A stretch of 64,000 nt of DNA from Puccinia triticina (taxonomy: Eukaryota; Basidiomycota; Pucciniomycetes; Pucciniales; Pucciniaceae): the NCBI RefSeq assembly GCF_026914185.1, contig NC_070558.1, positions 7,263,501 to 7,327,500 on the forward strand, read 5' to 3'. A model generated the notes under the pieces. It ran no database searches. It saw only the letters and a list, made by a program, of their open reading frames with translations, and was not told where the DNA came from. Made by a program: the position numbers and the translations under genes. Shown piece after piece: positions 1 through 10,525 of this stretch (position 1 is its first letter; every line of letters begins with the position of its first letter).

Positions 1-786
1 TAGAGGAGCGCTGAAGGCTAGCGGAAAGTAGCAGTGCGGAGCCGAGTTACCAACAATCACACAGCCCGGACATCAATATTCTTGAAGAAGGCGGTCAGCG
101 GACATTCTTCACCAGTTGTACCAGCTTTCTTTCTCACACCGTGCACGCGCAACACAACAAACACAAAGAAAATCATAAAAGAAAACAGACCAGCAACACT
201 CAACAGAAGAAAGACAAGAAAAGAAACCAGCCACAGAACAATGAAATAATAGAGAACAATCACAAAATGAGAAACAGAAAACCAGAACAGAGAGAGGAGG
301 AGAAGGCACCAAACCAGAAAGAAGCAGAGAGAGAAGGAAAGGAATCAGAACCAAACAAATAAACCCACAGTACAAACTGTGTTAGGACCAAGAAAATAAA
401 AGAGTCTTGAGGGGGGGGGGGAAAGGAAATAAGAAGGAAGTGAGAAATCAGGAAAAGAAAGGGGAAGGGGAAATAGCCTGAGGACCTTGAGCGCTGAGAG
501 TCTTGATCTTGAGTTTTGAGGCTTGAGGCTGAGTCTTGGACCTTGAGAGAAGCGCCAGTGAGATTGAAGACTGAAACCAAATTTGACTACAGTTTTGTCC
601 ACCACATCCCACCACCACTTACAGTCTGTCCCTAGACTGTGCGGTCTCCGCCGAAGATCCCATTGAACCAAGCTGAAGAAAAGAAGCAAAAGGGGACTCG
701 CGGGTGGCTCACGAGAGTGGCGAATGTAGAGCTTACAACAAACTTTTGGTAGTAGATACCCAAGGTGCATACCGAGGAGGGGGAAC
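1..786 (-). repeat. 3' flank / LTR-like part of the gypsy element
   Basis: No credible gene. The plus strand is A/purine-rich, with a run of ten G near 411. The segment lies directly downstream (minus strand) of the integrase stop codon. It is related to 5340-6330: both hold TCTGTCCCTAGA followed by TG, and both hold a GCATACC...AGGAGGGGGAACTT block. I read it as the 3' untranslated/LTR part of the gypsy element. The LTR edge is not resolved, because the similarity runs slightly into the end of the integrase frame. Confidence 0.5.
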
Positions 787-1310
787 TTACTTTTGGTCTC
801 CAATGCCCCCACGAGGAAAATATTGCTTGACCTGGTCCGCCGCAAACCGGCGTTTGAGCTCCGTGCCGTCAAGCTCGGCAAGAACATAAGAACCGCCTGA
901 AACTTGCTCAACAATCCGATAAGGTCCGTTCCATTTGTGGGCGAAAAGCTGCCCCCACTGGACTTCCAAAGACCGGTTATACGCCAACACCAGGTCTCCA
1001 GGAGCAAGGGGTCTGCGAAGTTGACTAGAGTGCTTGTCCTCCCAATAGCGGATGGACTTGGCCCGTGATTTCATCATTCTCTTGTACGCCACTGCCCGCG
1101 CCTCTTTGCTGCGCTCGAGCTGCCGGGAGCGCGCCACTAGTAAATCAGAAGTACTGCGCACCTCCTCCCAATCGACCCCAAGAAAAGATTCTATGTCCAA
1201 ATCTATCGGAAGAGCGGCACACTGACCAAACACCAACTCGTAAGGGGAGTAGCCCGTCGTGCGCTTGGTTGAGATACGGTCGGCAAACAAAACCAACGGC
1301 AGGAACTTCC
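787..1310 (-). pseudogene. Gypsy integrase C-terminal part
   Basis: About 170 codons resemble the end of Ty3/gypsy integrases. They include a conserved TGYSPYELVFGQ block, a helical basic stretch, then GDLVLAYNRSLE and KWNGPYRIVEQV, typical of the SH3-like C-terminal region. The frame ends at 787. At 1311 it is cut by a solo LTR. The integrase core continues beyond that LTR at 1853 after the 5-bp duplication CTTCC. Confidence 0.88.
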
Positions 1311-1852
1311 TGTTGAATTTCAGTCTTGTTCCTCCTCATCCCCAAAATCCCTACACTATTTCCTCACACCATTCCATCCTTTTTTATCCTCCTCTATGGG
1401 CTTGTTTTCAGATCAAAGTTATCCAACACTTATGTTGCCCCCTCTCTATGTGGTCTGTCTTTTATCCTTGGTCATGCTTCTCTCTTACTATCTTGTAGAC
1501 ATTGATCCCTGATTAGAATAGAGTATGTATTAGCTTTCCAGGTTACTGCTTATCCTCTAGATTGCGCGCTTCTCTGATGGGGATAATAATGTACCTTTTG
1601 ACATGTCACAATGAGTTTGAGAAGTTTCTTATTCAATATTCCTTTTTATTCATTATTATTCTCACCCACATTTTGACCACATGTACATAGACTACTTATA
1701 TGGTGCTAGATACATGTGAATCAAAACCATTGGTTCTCTCCCTCTTTTTCCGCCCTTGAGCCGATCCAGTGAGAAAACCCTCCTCTCACTGTCCAGAATA
1801 TTCTTGCCGCATCTCCGCCCCCTTTTTGGGTTCTCCGGTCGAAATCTCAACA
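1311..1852. mobile_element. Solo LTR, family 1, inside gypsy integrase
   Basis: The 542-bp segment starts TGTTGAATTTC and ends CTCAACA, the TG...CA pattern of LTRs. It is flanked by the perfect 5-bp repeat CTTCC (1306-1310 and 1853-1857). Ignoring the LTR and one CTTCC reconnects the integrase frame of the host element. A related copy lies at 51457-51952 and a partial one near 50823-51120. All share GAGCCGATCC-GTGAG near the 3' end and an ACATTGATCCCTGA-like block in the middle. No internal coding region is present. Confidence 0.9.
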
Positions 1853-2330
1853 CTTCCGACAGTTCTTACCTGACTCTCCCGCTAACTTGACCAGCGCGGA
1901 CTTAAGGGGTGCATGCCCGCGCTCGACCATACCTTGAGCTTCGGGATAGTACGGTGTCGAGACCCGATGCTGGCCCGGTAAAGCTCTGAGCATCTCTGCC
2001 AGAGCCCCGCCAAACTCTGAGCCCCCGTCAGTCGAATAGGAGCGCGCTAGACCGTACCGCATGGTCCAGTGCTCTTGCAGAAAAGCCGCAACCGCCTCCG
2101 AGGTGATGTTGTTGAGGAATTTGGCCTCAACCCAACCCGAGAAGTCGTCGCGGGCCACGATTAGATACTTGGCTGCGCTGGCTTTGATGTGAACAACATC
2201 CATAGAAACTCTTCCAAACAAAGTGTCCTCGCCCATCGGGTAGCGCACTTCCGTCGGCCGGCGCAGGTCGCGCTTCTGACAGGCTTCGCAGCTGCGGCAC
2301 CAGAGCTGGACCGCTTTCTTGAGACTTGGC
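1853..2330 (-). pseudogene. Gypsy integrase core (DDE) fragment
   Basis: The minus-strand frame 2248-1853 holds the retroviral-type integrase core. GRVSMDVVHI carries the first Asp, STDGGSEF the second acidic position, and PYYPEAQGMVERGHAPL the region of the catalytic Glu. The upstream CEAC...C zinc-binding tail is present in another frame near 2270-2330, so at least one frameshift separates it. The sequence then runs into the solo LTR at 1852. Confidence 0.85.
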
Positions 2331-3108
2331 CACCAGAACCGATCGGGCGATATGTTTCTGCGGTGCCTCGATGACCGAGGTCTTCGTGCAAGCGCTGAAG
2401 AATTTCCTCCTGCTTGCTCGGAGTAGTGATCACGATCCGTGGCAGCGGGCTTCCCCTTCGCAGGAGACGACCCCCTTGAACAAAGAAGTCCGCTGCCTTC
2501 CTTCTTAAAGCCTGAAACGAAGCTGAATCCATGTCTGTGGGTCGGGCGAATGTCTTGAGGTACTCCTCCAGTTGTCGCCAGAAACCTTCCTGATAGCCCG
2601 TGTACGCCGGAGCTGCCTCGGCTGAGAAAGAGGTCAGCGGCCTAATGAGCGGCGCCTCCTCGTCAAATTCTGACGCGGGTGGATCCGACTCGTCGTCTCC
2701 CTGCGGCCGACGGGAAAGCCCATCCAGCATCGTGAACGATTTGCCGGGGCGGTGAGAGATGTTGAAAGAGAACAAATGGATGAAAGCGACCCATCGCGTC
2801 ATCGGGGCGTTGGGTAGGCTTGGCGCGTTGATCATCTGAATGAGAGACTGGGCGTCGACGAGGAGCTCGAAATGTTGCCCCCACAGAACATTTTGAAGCT
2901 TCTTGAGAATGCGGGCTACACTGCACAGCTCAAGTTTGGGTTGTGAATATCAAGACTCGACGTTAGAAAATAACAAGGACTCGTATAACACGGGCCTATC
3001 TAACCCGTTGGCATCCTCCTGCGTAAGGACGGCTCCCACCGCATGAAAGCTGGAATCCACAGCAAGCGTGAGACATCCCGCTGCTGGACCGTAATTCACC
3101 TTCACCAG
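2331..3108 (-). pseudogene. Gypsy RNase H and H2C2 linker fragment
   Basis: Around 2950-3108 the minus strand reads an RNase H start: LTLAVDSSFHAVGAVLTQED, with its first catalytic Asp. After a frame change, 2835-2331 gives a segment with ISHRPGKSFTMLDGLSRRP, the usual end of the RNase H domain (HxPGxxxxxADxLSR, here altered). It then gives LHEDLGHRGTAETYR, the His half of the integrase zinc finger. Several indels show decay. Confidence 0.85.
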
Positions 3109-3116
3109 CACTATGT

Positions 3117-4346
3117 AAAAGAATCCAAGCAACTGAAAGGTTTTATTGCTTGTTAGAATACTATTTACAAAGGTATAGTTCTGAGATGAGTAGAAAAAGT
3201 CTGCACGAGTATGCACCTGAAAGCAGGGCAGAATGTGCCTGGGATCTGTGTCTGAAAGAATGTTTAAAGGGGCAATGCGCTTGGCGCGGTGCTGTCACGT
3301 CGACGGTTATACGCGCGGGAAAAAGGTCCTGTACGCCAAGCAGTTTGCAACGCAAGATACGCATGATGCCGGCTTCAGTTTATTTTTCTGTTTTGTTCTT
3401 TCTTTTCTGTCTTGTTTTCTACTCACGGGTATAAGTTGAGTTATCGCAATAACTTTGTCTTATCCTGTCTGAACGCTTCCGATGCGTCTGTTTCTAGTGG
3501 ATGAATGAATCAATGTCTGCGTTAGATTCAGGGTCTTTTCTTTTTGTGCTTGGTCTGGTATGTGCTGTACTGATGGATAGCTGTCGCTTCCAATAGTCTG
3601 CCTAGTAGTTCTGGTTGGTTCTTGGGACCAAGTCGTTCCTCAAGAGTTCTGCATAAGAACACGGCAAAGTTAGTCTTAAGGTTTTAAGTCTACTTTCCGC
3701 TTGATCTCGGGACGTACAAGGTTCTCCGTCTGGGCTGAGTTTGGCTTTGGGCGTTGACCGATAAGGTTCTAGCCTGGGTTGCTTCTGTAATTGACAAGCA
3801 ATACTTTCACGTCAGCTTCTGTGGTTAGGGCTGGGGTCTGGGACTGGACTGCAAAAGGCTTTACCTTTCATTGCAGCTGGGCTTGGGCTTGTGCCTTGAG
3901 CCAACGGTGGGCCGCTACGCTGCGCTAGAAATCAGCTAACTGCCAATTACAGCAGCGCGGCTGGCAACAGGATTTTCCAAACTCCCTGAATTTTGCAGTC
4001 CTAATTGACTGATCCCTCAGGGAGGCTTATAGTTCAATCCACGCAAGGCAAGCAGTTGAATGCTGCAAAACAGACCATGTTAGCTGCACTGTACTCCAAA
4101 TGGAATTTTGGCTCTGCATCTGGTAACCAGGATGTCCTGACTCCCTGATGCAATGGTCCTGCTGGACCATTTTGATCAGGGAGGCTCCTAGAATATTCTC
4201 ACCAGTTTAAGTGGTTTAATGCTGCGGAAAGGGCCGCGTAATCCGCTGTTAGCTCATTTTTTGTCGTAGCGTAGCGGCCCACCGTTGCTTGAGCTACCCG
4301 GGCATGCTTCCTGGAAGGTTGCTGCGGGGCTTGGTCTGTATTCCTA
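3117..4346. mobile_element. 1.23-kb insertion in gypsy RNase H, flanked by CACTATGT
   Basis: The direct repeat CACTATGT stands at 3109-3116 and at 4347-4354. If one copy and the interior are ignored, the RT/RNase H protein reads on across the junction, with a one-base slip nearby. Its type is unclear. An 8-bp duplication would suit a hAT element with ends AAAAGAATCC...TATTCCTA. A TG...CA reading (3114-4348) would suit a solo LTR with a shorter duplication. No convincing ORF is inside. The hAT-like element at 3902-4287 is nested in it. Confidence 0.75.
3902..4287. mobile_element. hAT-like nonautonomous element, copy A
   Basis: The 386-bp element starts CAACGGTGGGCCGCTACG and ends with the near-perfect inverse, CGTAGCGGCCCACCGTTG. 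It is flanked by the perfect 7-bp repeat CTTGAGC (3895-3901 and 4288-4294). There is no coding region. The ends match those of the hAT element at 17937-20204 and of six further copies in this window. Confidence 0.9.
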
Positions 4347-4351
4347 CACTA

Positions 4352-5240
4352 TGTCCCGACCCACTAACGACTTAAGCCGCGCAATCCTCCGACCAGACAA
4401 ACTCGACATCCTTTCGCGTCAGCCACCGTAGGGGGAGGCAGATTTGAGATAACAATGGGATGAAAAGCCAAACGTACACTACCACGCCTAGAAATCCGCG
4501 AACCTTGGTGGCGTCCTTTGGGGTCGGCCACGAGATGATCTTATTTACCTTGTGTTTTGACATCCGTCAGCCCTCCTTGCATACCACATGGCCAACGATC
4601 TCCAAAGCCGGGACACACGCTGCCAGTTTAGATGCTGACACCGTCAAACCCGCTTCCTCAATCCAAAAAAGGACTCGCTCCAGAATCTTGGTGTATTCCC
4701 AAACAAACCTTTGCACACCAGCATGCCAAGACAGCGCTTCGTTGTCGTAATCCGAAACCGGGCCTTTAATGCCCCCATTGTCAATGAAAACGTCCGCATG
4801 GTCCGGGATTTCCTCCTTCAGAACCCACATCATCTGCGCCTGGTAGACGGCGACAGAATTAGTGGCACCCTGCGGGAGATGGGTCAACTGAAATCGGCCC
4901 AAGGGGGTGTCAAAAGTAGTCAGGGGTCAAGAAATAGGATCTAAGGCATGTTCGTCGTATCCGCCAAGAATGTTGCCTAGCCCATAGCAGGCGCGGCCCA
5001 AAAATGATTCAACAAATTCTTCAGTAGCTGTAGGAACGCCAGCATCCTTGACTGTCACCCGGTTCAACGGCTGAAGATCATGAACAATCCGGAGCTTCCC
5101 ATTGCTCTTCAGCACGCAAAAAACCAGGGAAGAATACGAGGAGGTCGACTGCTTGTAAAGGCCGTTCCGCACTCGCTCGCGGAGAATTCGATTATATTTG
5201 TCTAACTTGGCGGCAGGTATCAGAATCTTCTTCTTTTGCC
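4352..5240 (-). pseudogene. Gypsy reverse transcriptase fragment
   Basis: Minus-strand pieces 5172-4927, 4902-4567 and 4563-4372 give the RT palm and thumb: SNGKLRIVHDLQPLNRVTVKD, FQLTHLPQGATNS, HADVFIDNGGIKGP and the tail MSKHKVNKIISWPTPKDATK...RGFLG. The catalytic YxDD-type box reads FIDNG, so its second Asp has become Asn. Frame breaks near 4905 and 4565 also show that it is inactive. Confidence 0.9.
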
Positions 5241-5339
5241 ACGGTTCATGCTTGACAACCGGGATGATTTAGGGCATCCCGTACAACTCCTTCAAGAGAC
5301 CCCACATTGACTGCTTTGATACTGACACCTGTAATGTGA

Positions 5340-6330
5340 GCCCTAGATTTGCTGGAGGAGAGGAGCAGCATTGGAGCAGTGTTGGAGCTGAAAACAAAGC
5401 TGCATCATGTCACTTCCCATCAAGTGACTACTTTTTTGTCCTGGTGCTTGATGTCTGAGAAGGTTCTGACAAAGTCCCATGCCGTCCCATCATCTGAGTT
5501 TGAGCTGAACTCAGACTCTGGGGTTGTGACATCCTGCGGGACAGGTCATCATACACCTGCACACCTCTGCACGCACAACAACAACAACAGAGAAAAAACC
5601 AAAGCCACAACCAAGAAAACACAAACAAACAACACATCAAAAAACCAACCCTCCACTCTGAGCCATACCGACACACACCATAAGAAATGCAAAAGGCCAA
5701 GAGACAAACAATGAAAGAAATCCAACAAAAACAAAGAAACAGTGAGCACAACAACAACAGGTACTGATTTCTTGAGACTGGGAGGATGTGAGCTGAATAT
5801 CTTGAGGACTGGATACACTCCCCGCACTTCTGATTTGATCTGAATCACCGCCTGTACCATTTGGCGCACCACATCTCCACCACGCTTGCAGTCTGTCCCT
5901 AGATTGCGTGCAAGCCATTGCCATAAATTTAAAACGGAGAAGAGGGGAAGAAACCCTCACCAGGGAAAATGTGATGACAGCTGGTGGCAGGTGACATTGA
6001 GTAAAAAATGTTCAGGCGCCTGAGCTACTGTGGCAAGACTCCACTATCAAAACAATGGCCCCTTTGTGGTCATTGGGGAGTCCCACTCAATGGGTTTTGG
6101 AGTATGATTGGAGACTGAACAAGAGTCTTCTTCACATCACCTGCCCTCAGGTGACCTCAATTTTTCCCTGGTGCCTACAGAACAAAAGCAGAAAGAGCCA
6201 GACACCACCGCAATTCTCACACGTGTGGCTGAAGTAGGGTCTTGATGACAAACAGTAGTCTGGGTAGTGCATACCAGGAGGGGGAACTTGCTTTTGGTGA
6301 GAAATGTCCCCGCAGGAATAACCCAACCTC
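5340..6330 (-). repeat. Second gypsy 3'-end/LTR-like copy
   Basis: This stretch has no gene. It shares blocks with 1-830: an A-rich CACGCACAACAACAAC-type stretch, the CACCACATC...CAGTCTGTCCCTAGA block at about 5867-5904, and GCATACC-AGGAGGGGGAACTT near 6268. The order is the same as at 1-830, so this is either the other LTR of an internally deleted element or a second element in tandem. The gag and protease region expected between it and the RT is missing. Confidence 0.5.
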
Positions 6331-6520
6331 TCCTCGAACCAAATGAAAAGACCTCAAGGTGGTAACACTCAACTCCCCCTCTACGGCTGTGATACACAAA
6401 AAGAAAGAAGAAACAAAACATCTTGATTGCATTACAAAAAAGTGAACATGAAGAAATGGAATGATGTTGGTGCCGAACAGCAGGAGTAGAAAAGATAATA
6501 ACATTCATAAATATTTGTAT

Positions 6521-8435
6521 TTATCGGTCGACCTGCGAAAAAAAACACAAGTGATTCAATCAGCTGCCCGTGCCTCCAGTAAACCAGGGATTGTTGGCGA
6601 CAAAAGAAAGAGCGAGTACTTCTCCGAACACCAAATCCATGGTCCCGATGATCGCGACCATACTACAAAAAAAGAGCCAACGCGGTCAGAGACAGTGCGC
6701 AAATGGGGCGCAAGAAACGGGGGGGGGATTACTCTGGCAGGAAGTGGTGTCGGGACATGAAGTCGGCGCCTGCGAGATGGGCGAAGCCAGGGGCGCGGAT
6801 GCCTAACGCAGGGCGCAAAAGCAAGGCGTCAGCAGAGCGGGACCGAGAATGGAGAGAGGGGGGCGGGGACGGACGGCAACGGTAGGGACGGTTGGAGCCG
6901 TCGCTGACGAGATAGACGCCCATCTCGCCCTTGGGAGCCTCGATGGCTGAGTAAGTCTCGCCCGGGGGGACATTGTAGCCTTCCGAGAAGAGCTTGAAGT
7001 GGTGGATCAGGGCCTCCATCGACTCTTTCATCGTCGCTCGGGGCGGCGGTGTTAGCTTATAATCGTCTACTTTGATCTGGCCTGCTGGCATTTTGTTCAG
7101 ACATTGACTATCCAAAAAAAAAAACCCCCGGATTAGGGTGTTTGTATGTGTTCTTGATTGGGAGGCGGGGGACTTTACTGGATGATCCGTAGAGATTGAC
7201 GGAATTCTTCGGTTCGACATAAGTAGCGATCGTAACAATCGCCGTTTTTTCCGACAGGCACGTCGAATTCGACTTGATCGTAGGCGTCGTAGGGCTGGCT
7301 CTTACGGATATCCCACGGGACGCCGGAGCCGCGGAGCATGACGCCGGAGAAGCCGTAGTTGAGCGCGTCGGTCACCGACACCTTCCCGATCCCGATCGTC
7401 CGCTCCTTCCAGATCCGGTTCTCCGTCAACACTTCCTCAAACTCGTCCACCCGGTCCGAAAACGCCGTCGCCCACGTAAAGATGTCGTCGAGCAATCCGT
7501 GCGGTAAGTCGAAGGCTACTCCCCCCGGGCGGACATACGCCGCATGGAGGCGGGCACCCGAGACTCGCTCGTAAAACTCCATCAGCTTCTCTCGCTCCTC
7601 AAATCCCCATAAGAATGGCGTCAAAGCTCCGACATCTACAATCAAATTCAGCAAAAAAAAAAAAAAAAAAAACACCTCAATTGAGTGGTTTACAAGCTTG
7701 GATGTGATAGCAAAACCCAGCTTTACCCATGGCGTGAGTGAGGATGGCCATGAGATGGTTGAGGATTCGGGTGATTTCGCCAAACATCGTTCGGATCCAT
7801 TTGGCTCGATCAGGCACCTCGATGTTCAACAATTTTTCGACGGCTCTAGAGTAGCACAGCTCGTTGGTCATCATGGACACGTAATCCAACCTGTCGAAGT
7901 AGGGCAAGGCTTGGGTGTAATTCTATCAAGATGACAAGATCAGTATACAGAGGATGCGGGTGGGGGCAGCAGAGACTCGCCTTGTATTCGATCAGCTTTT
8001 CGGTGCCTCGATGGAGCAGCCCGATGTGTGGATCTGCGCGCAGGATTTCTTCGCCATTCATCTCGAGGATCATCCTCAAGACGCCATGAGCGGCGGGATG
8101 CTGGGGTCCGAAGTTAACTGGAGGAAAGCAGTGAGTGATGAGGATGGGAAGATTGGGGAGAGCGAGGGGGGCGGACCGGTGAAGTGTCTCATTGTGCCAT
8201 GTTTCTTGCCCTGGCCTTCGGCGAGGATGGCTTCGGCGGATTGGCCGTGCAAGTCCTCGACGACGTTGGGGAGGCTCGCGGGCGGGGTTGAGGCTGAGGC
8301 GGCAGGCGGGGTGGATGAGCTGGAGAGGGGGCGGTGCGGGTGGCTTGGGCCTGGCCGGAGGAGCGGGGCGGTGCTGGGCGGGGCGAGTCTGGCGAGGGCG
8401 GAGAGCAGGGGTCGCTTGAAGGCCGTCGAGAGCAT
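6521..8435 (-). CDS. NDUFS2: NADH:ubiquinone oxidoreductase 49-kDa subunit (complex I, NDUFS2 type)
   Basis: Nuclear gene for the NuoD-like core subunit of mitochondrial complex I, which helps form the quinone site. I place eight exons: 8435-8177, 8117-7981, 7922-7727, 7635-7179, 7107-6875, 6802-6733, 6662-6620 and 6532-6521. They sum to 1407 nt, or 468 aa, near the usual fungal length. Family blocks seen are [88 protein letters not shown] and the end GEVDR. The first ~70 residues are Ser/Pro/Ala/Arg-rich, as expected for a mitochondrial presequence. The start was chosen at 8435 because [10 protein letters not shown] begins such a presequence. Intron 2 (7923-7980) opens with GC (GCGAGT...TAG), a GC-AG intron; the others are GT-AG, 52-91 bp. 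The last exon carries four codons including the stop. It is head to head with ATG10. Confidence 0.96.
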
Positions 8436-8572
8436 GGTGGCGTGGGGTGGGGGGTGGTGGTGGCTTCCCGGCTGGGGGATGTCGGCGTCCCTCCGAGGGG
8501 GGCTGCGGCTGACATCGCCCCGGGGGGGCTTCTTCCGCCAGGGGCCCCCGGGAGACATCCACCCCCCACGAG
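8436..8572. promoter_or_regulatory. Shared promoter region between NDUFS2 and ATG10
   Basis: Only 137 bp separate the start codons of NDUFS2 (-) and ATG10 (+). The stretch is very GC-rich, with long G and C runs and no TATA-like box. Both 5' UTRs and core promoters must lie here or overlap the coding starts. A bidirectional promoter is inferred from the geometry alone. Confidence 0.5.
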
Positions 8573-9400
8573 ATGCTCACGCGGGACGAGTTCAACGAGG
8601 GATGCCAGGAATTCATCAGCCATGCCGGCAGACACGCCCGGGGCTGGAAGTGGGAGACCCATCGCCCAACAGTTGAGTCGATCGGAGAGGAAAAGAAGAC
8701 TTGCTGACCCTCTCTCTCTTATTCTGAACAGGCGATACTAGTAAATCAAGATCTGGGGTGTCTGCACAACGAGCCAATCGACCGAACGCTGTTCTTCGAT
8801 CAAGCACCGGATGGGCGCCTCCGAGCAGAGAGCGACGTGAACGGGGGCACCGTTGACGAGCACGAGGACGAGGCCGGCCTGCCCCCAGTCGCGGCACCAG
8901 ACCACGCCGACCATGGGCCCCACGAGCGGATCAAATACCAGGCGTCGGTCGTCTATTCGGACACCTATGGCGTGCCCCAGCTCCTCTTTCAGGCGTACAA
9001 GCCAGGTCCGTCTGCGCCTCCCGGGCCCCACGAACATGCGGCTGAGATTGGCTATGTGGTAGATGGGACGCATCTAGACTTGCAGGAGCTCGTCGCCACC
9101 GATATCTTCTATCGCCTAGACGCCCCGGCTGTCTACCCGCGCATCCTGATCGGCCAGCCCGCCGAGAGGCCCGCACACCAACAGCCCGACCAACACGAGC
9201 CGGCCGTCCGGCTCCCGATCCTCACCAGGACCATCCATCCGCTCGACAACCTGCCCTACTGGGGCCTCCATCCCTGTAACACCCAGGCCGCGTTGAAGGA
9301 CATCTTGGATAACAACCACCCTCGACCCGCTCAGCACCACCATCCTCGCCTGGTCATCGAGTGCTTCTTCGCTCTCGTCTCTAGTCTTATCAGAGTTTAA
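8573..9400 (+). CDS. ATG10: Atg10-like E2-type autophagy enzyme
   Basis: Likely the E2-like enzyme that transfers Atg12 to Atg5 in autophagosome formation. There are three exons, 8573-8671, 8732-9005 and 9063-9400, giving 711 nt or 236 aa. Introns are 60 and 57 bp with GT...AG ends. The N-terminus [18 protein letters not shown] and the aromatic GWKWETHRP fit Atg10 starts. A middle acidic linker ([11 protein letters not shown]) is followed by the core strands [20 protein letters not shown], then [11 protein letters not shown]. The C-terminal [20 protein letters not shown] holds the expected active-site Cys at about residue 196 (HPCNT). Intron 2 is a multiple of three, so the frame stays open if it is retained. 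Identity rests on these motifs; Atg3 is larger and is less likely. Confidence 0.85.
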
Positions 9401-10525
9401 TCCTCTTCTGCGCTTCTGTTCCTCCGGCCATACCTTAATGGTCATATGCTCTCAGAAACGCAGAGACTTCATCTTGTTTGTCAATTCTAACCATCATCCG
9501 CTAACGCCACCTTTTTGTTGCGAAAATGGGTCGTGCTAACACCCCAAATTAGAAATCCGAAATGAAAAAAATACTCACTGAATGCACAAGCCATTGGAGA
9601 AATTTGACTATAATGTACATGCAGGGACATGTAGAAAGAATCATTGCATATCATGGAATCGGAAATTTGTAGGAATGATCAAAGAGCTGGGAAACCTTGA
9701 CAAAACACCAGAAGACTTAGCTATTTTTGTCTACCCAAACCAAATCTTCTAAAAACTAGCTTGACTATCAGGCAGTAATGAGCCAACCATAAAATACAAC
9801 TCCACAGAATCAATAAACCTGATGGAAGAAGATACCAATTTTTGGATACATAGCCTGCTGTTGACACTTATATCCTCCAAGTGTGTTGAAGAAGATGGTT
9901 TCCCTCCAGCAGGCCACAGAAAATCATGGGCAGGGAGCTTCAACATAAGTTCATCAGACACTCCGGAATCAGGAAGTGGCTGGGAGGCTGGGTATTTTGG
10001 CCCACCAGCACGGGAGATCTGTGTTATGTATATCTGGATGAGATTGCAGAGGCTCAAATATCTGGAGCAGTTGCCCCAATGCCGGGAGCTCAACTGTTAC
10101 TCCTGCTTGGCTGGTAGTGGTTGGCATTCAGAGGCCTCTAGATGCCACCCCAGATCTGACATTAGCACAGTTCCCACCCAGTCCCACACACATGACAGCC
10201 ACTTTAACATGGTTCTTTTTGCAAAAAAACAAGCTCCAGGGTGTGTGAATTTAACCCCAGCAGCTTGCTTGAGCTCAGCCGACGCATGTTTTGGAGGTGC
10301 CATCTCAACGAACTTTGGCCCTGTGGCAGAAGAAATGAATGTGTGGCGGGTGGTTGTTGGCAAGGTTTCGGGATTTTTATGTACATAGCTGTGGACAGGA
10401 TTGATGGGCTGTCAGGACGAGGAGGACGGCTCGTATACAACTGAACTGTGGATGAAACTGGAAGCTGGCGCGGCGCTGGGCGAGAAAGTCCACAGCACCA
10501 ACAGCCACCCTCCCCCACCGCAAGC
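9401..10525. other. Intergenic region between ATG10 and the MPV17-type gene
   Basis: No gene recognised. Open frames around 9750-10390 show no family motif and overlap on both strands. A block near 10110-10160 (GGCATTCAGAGGCCTCTAGATGCC) resembles one near 40960-40985, so part of it may be an old repeat. The first ~100 bases after ATG10 are probably its 3' UTR. Confidence 0.4.

Larger units (their letters stand above)
787..5240 (-). mobile_element. Degenerate Ty3/gypsy retrotransposon, pol region, twice interrupted
   Basis: Reading the minus strand from 5240 to 787 gives, in order, reverse transcriptase, RNase H, H2C2 linker, integrase core and integrase C-terminus. This is the Ty3/gypsy domain order. 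The frames are broken by indels and stops, and no gag or protease was found upstream. Two later insertions split it: a solo LTR at 1311-1852 and a 1.2-kb insert at 3117-4346. In both cases the host frame resumes on the other side once one copy of the flanking duplication is ignored, so the insertions are younger than the element. It is not autonomous. Confidence 0.9.

Noticed and set aside
8334..8741. Long GC-rich plus-strand frames over NDUFS2 exon 1 and ATG10 exon 1
   Set aside because: High GC content lengthens open frames by chance; the conserved proteins on the other frames explain the sequence.
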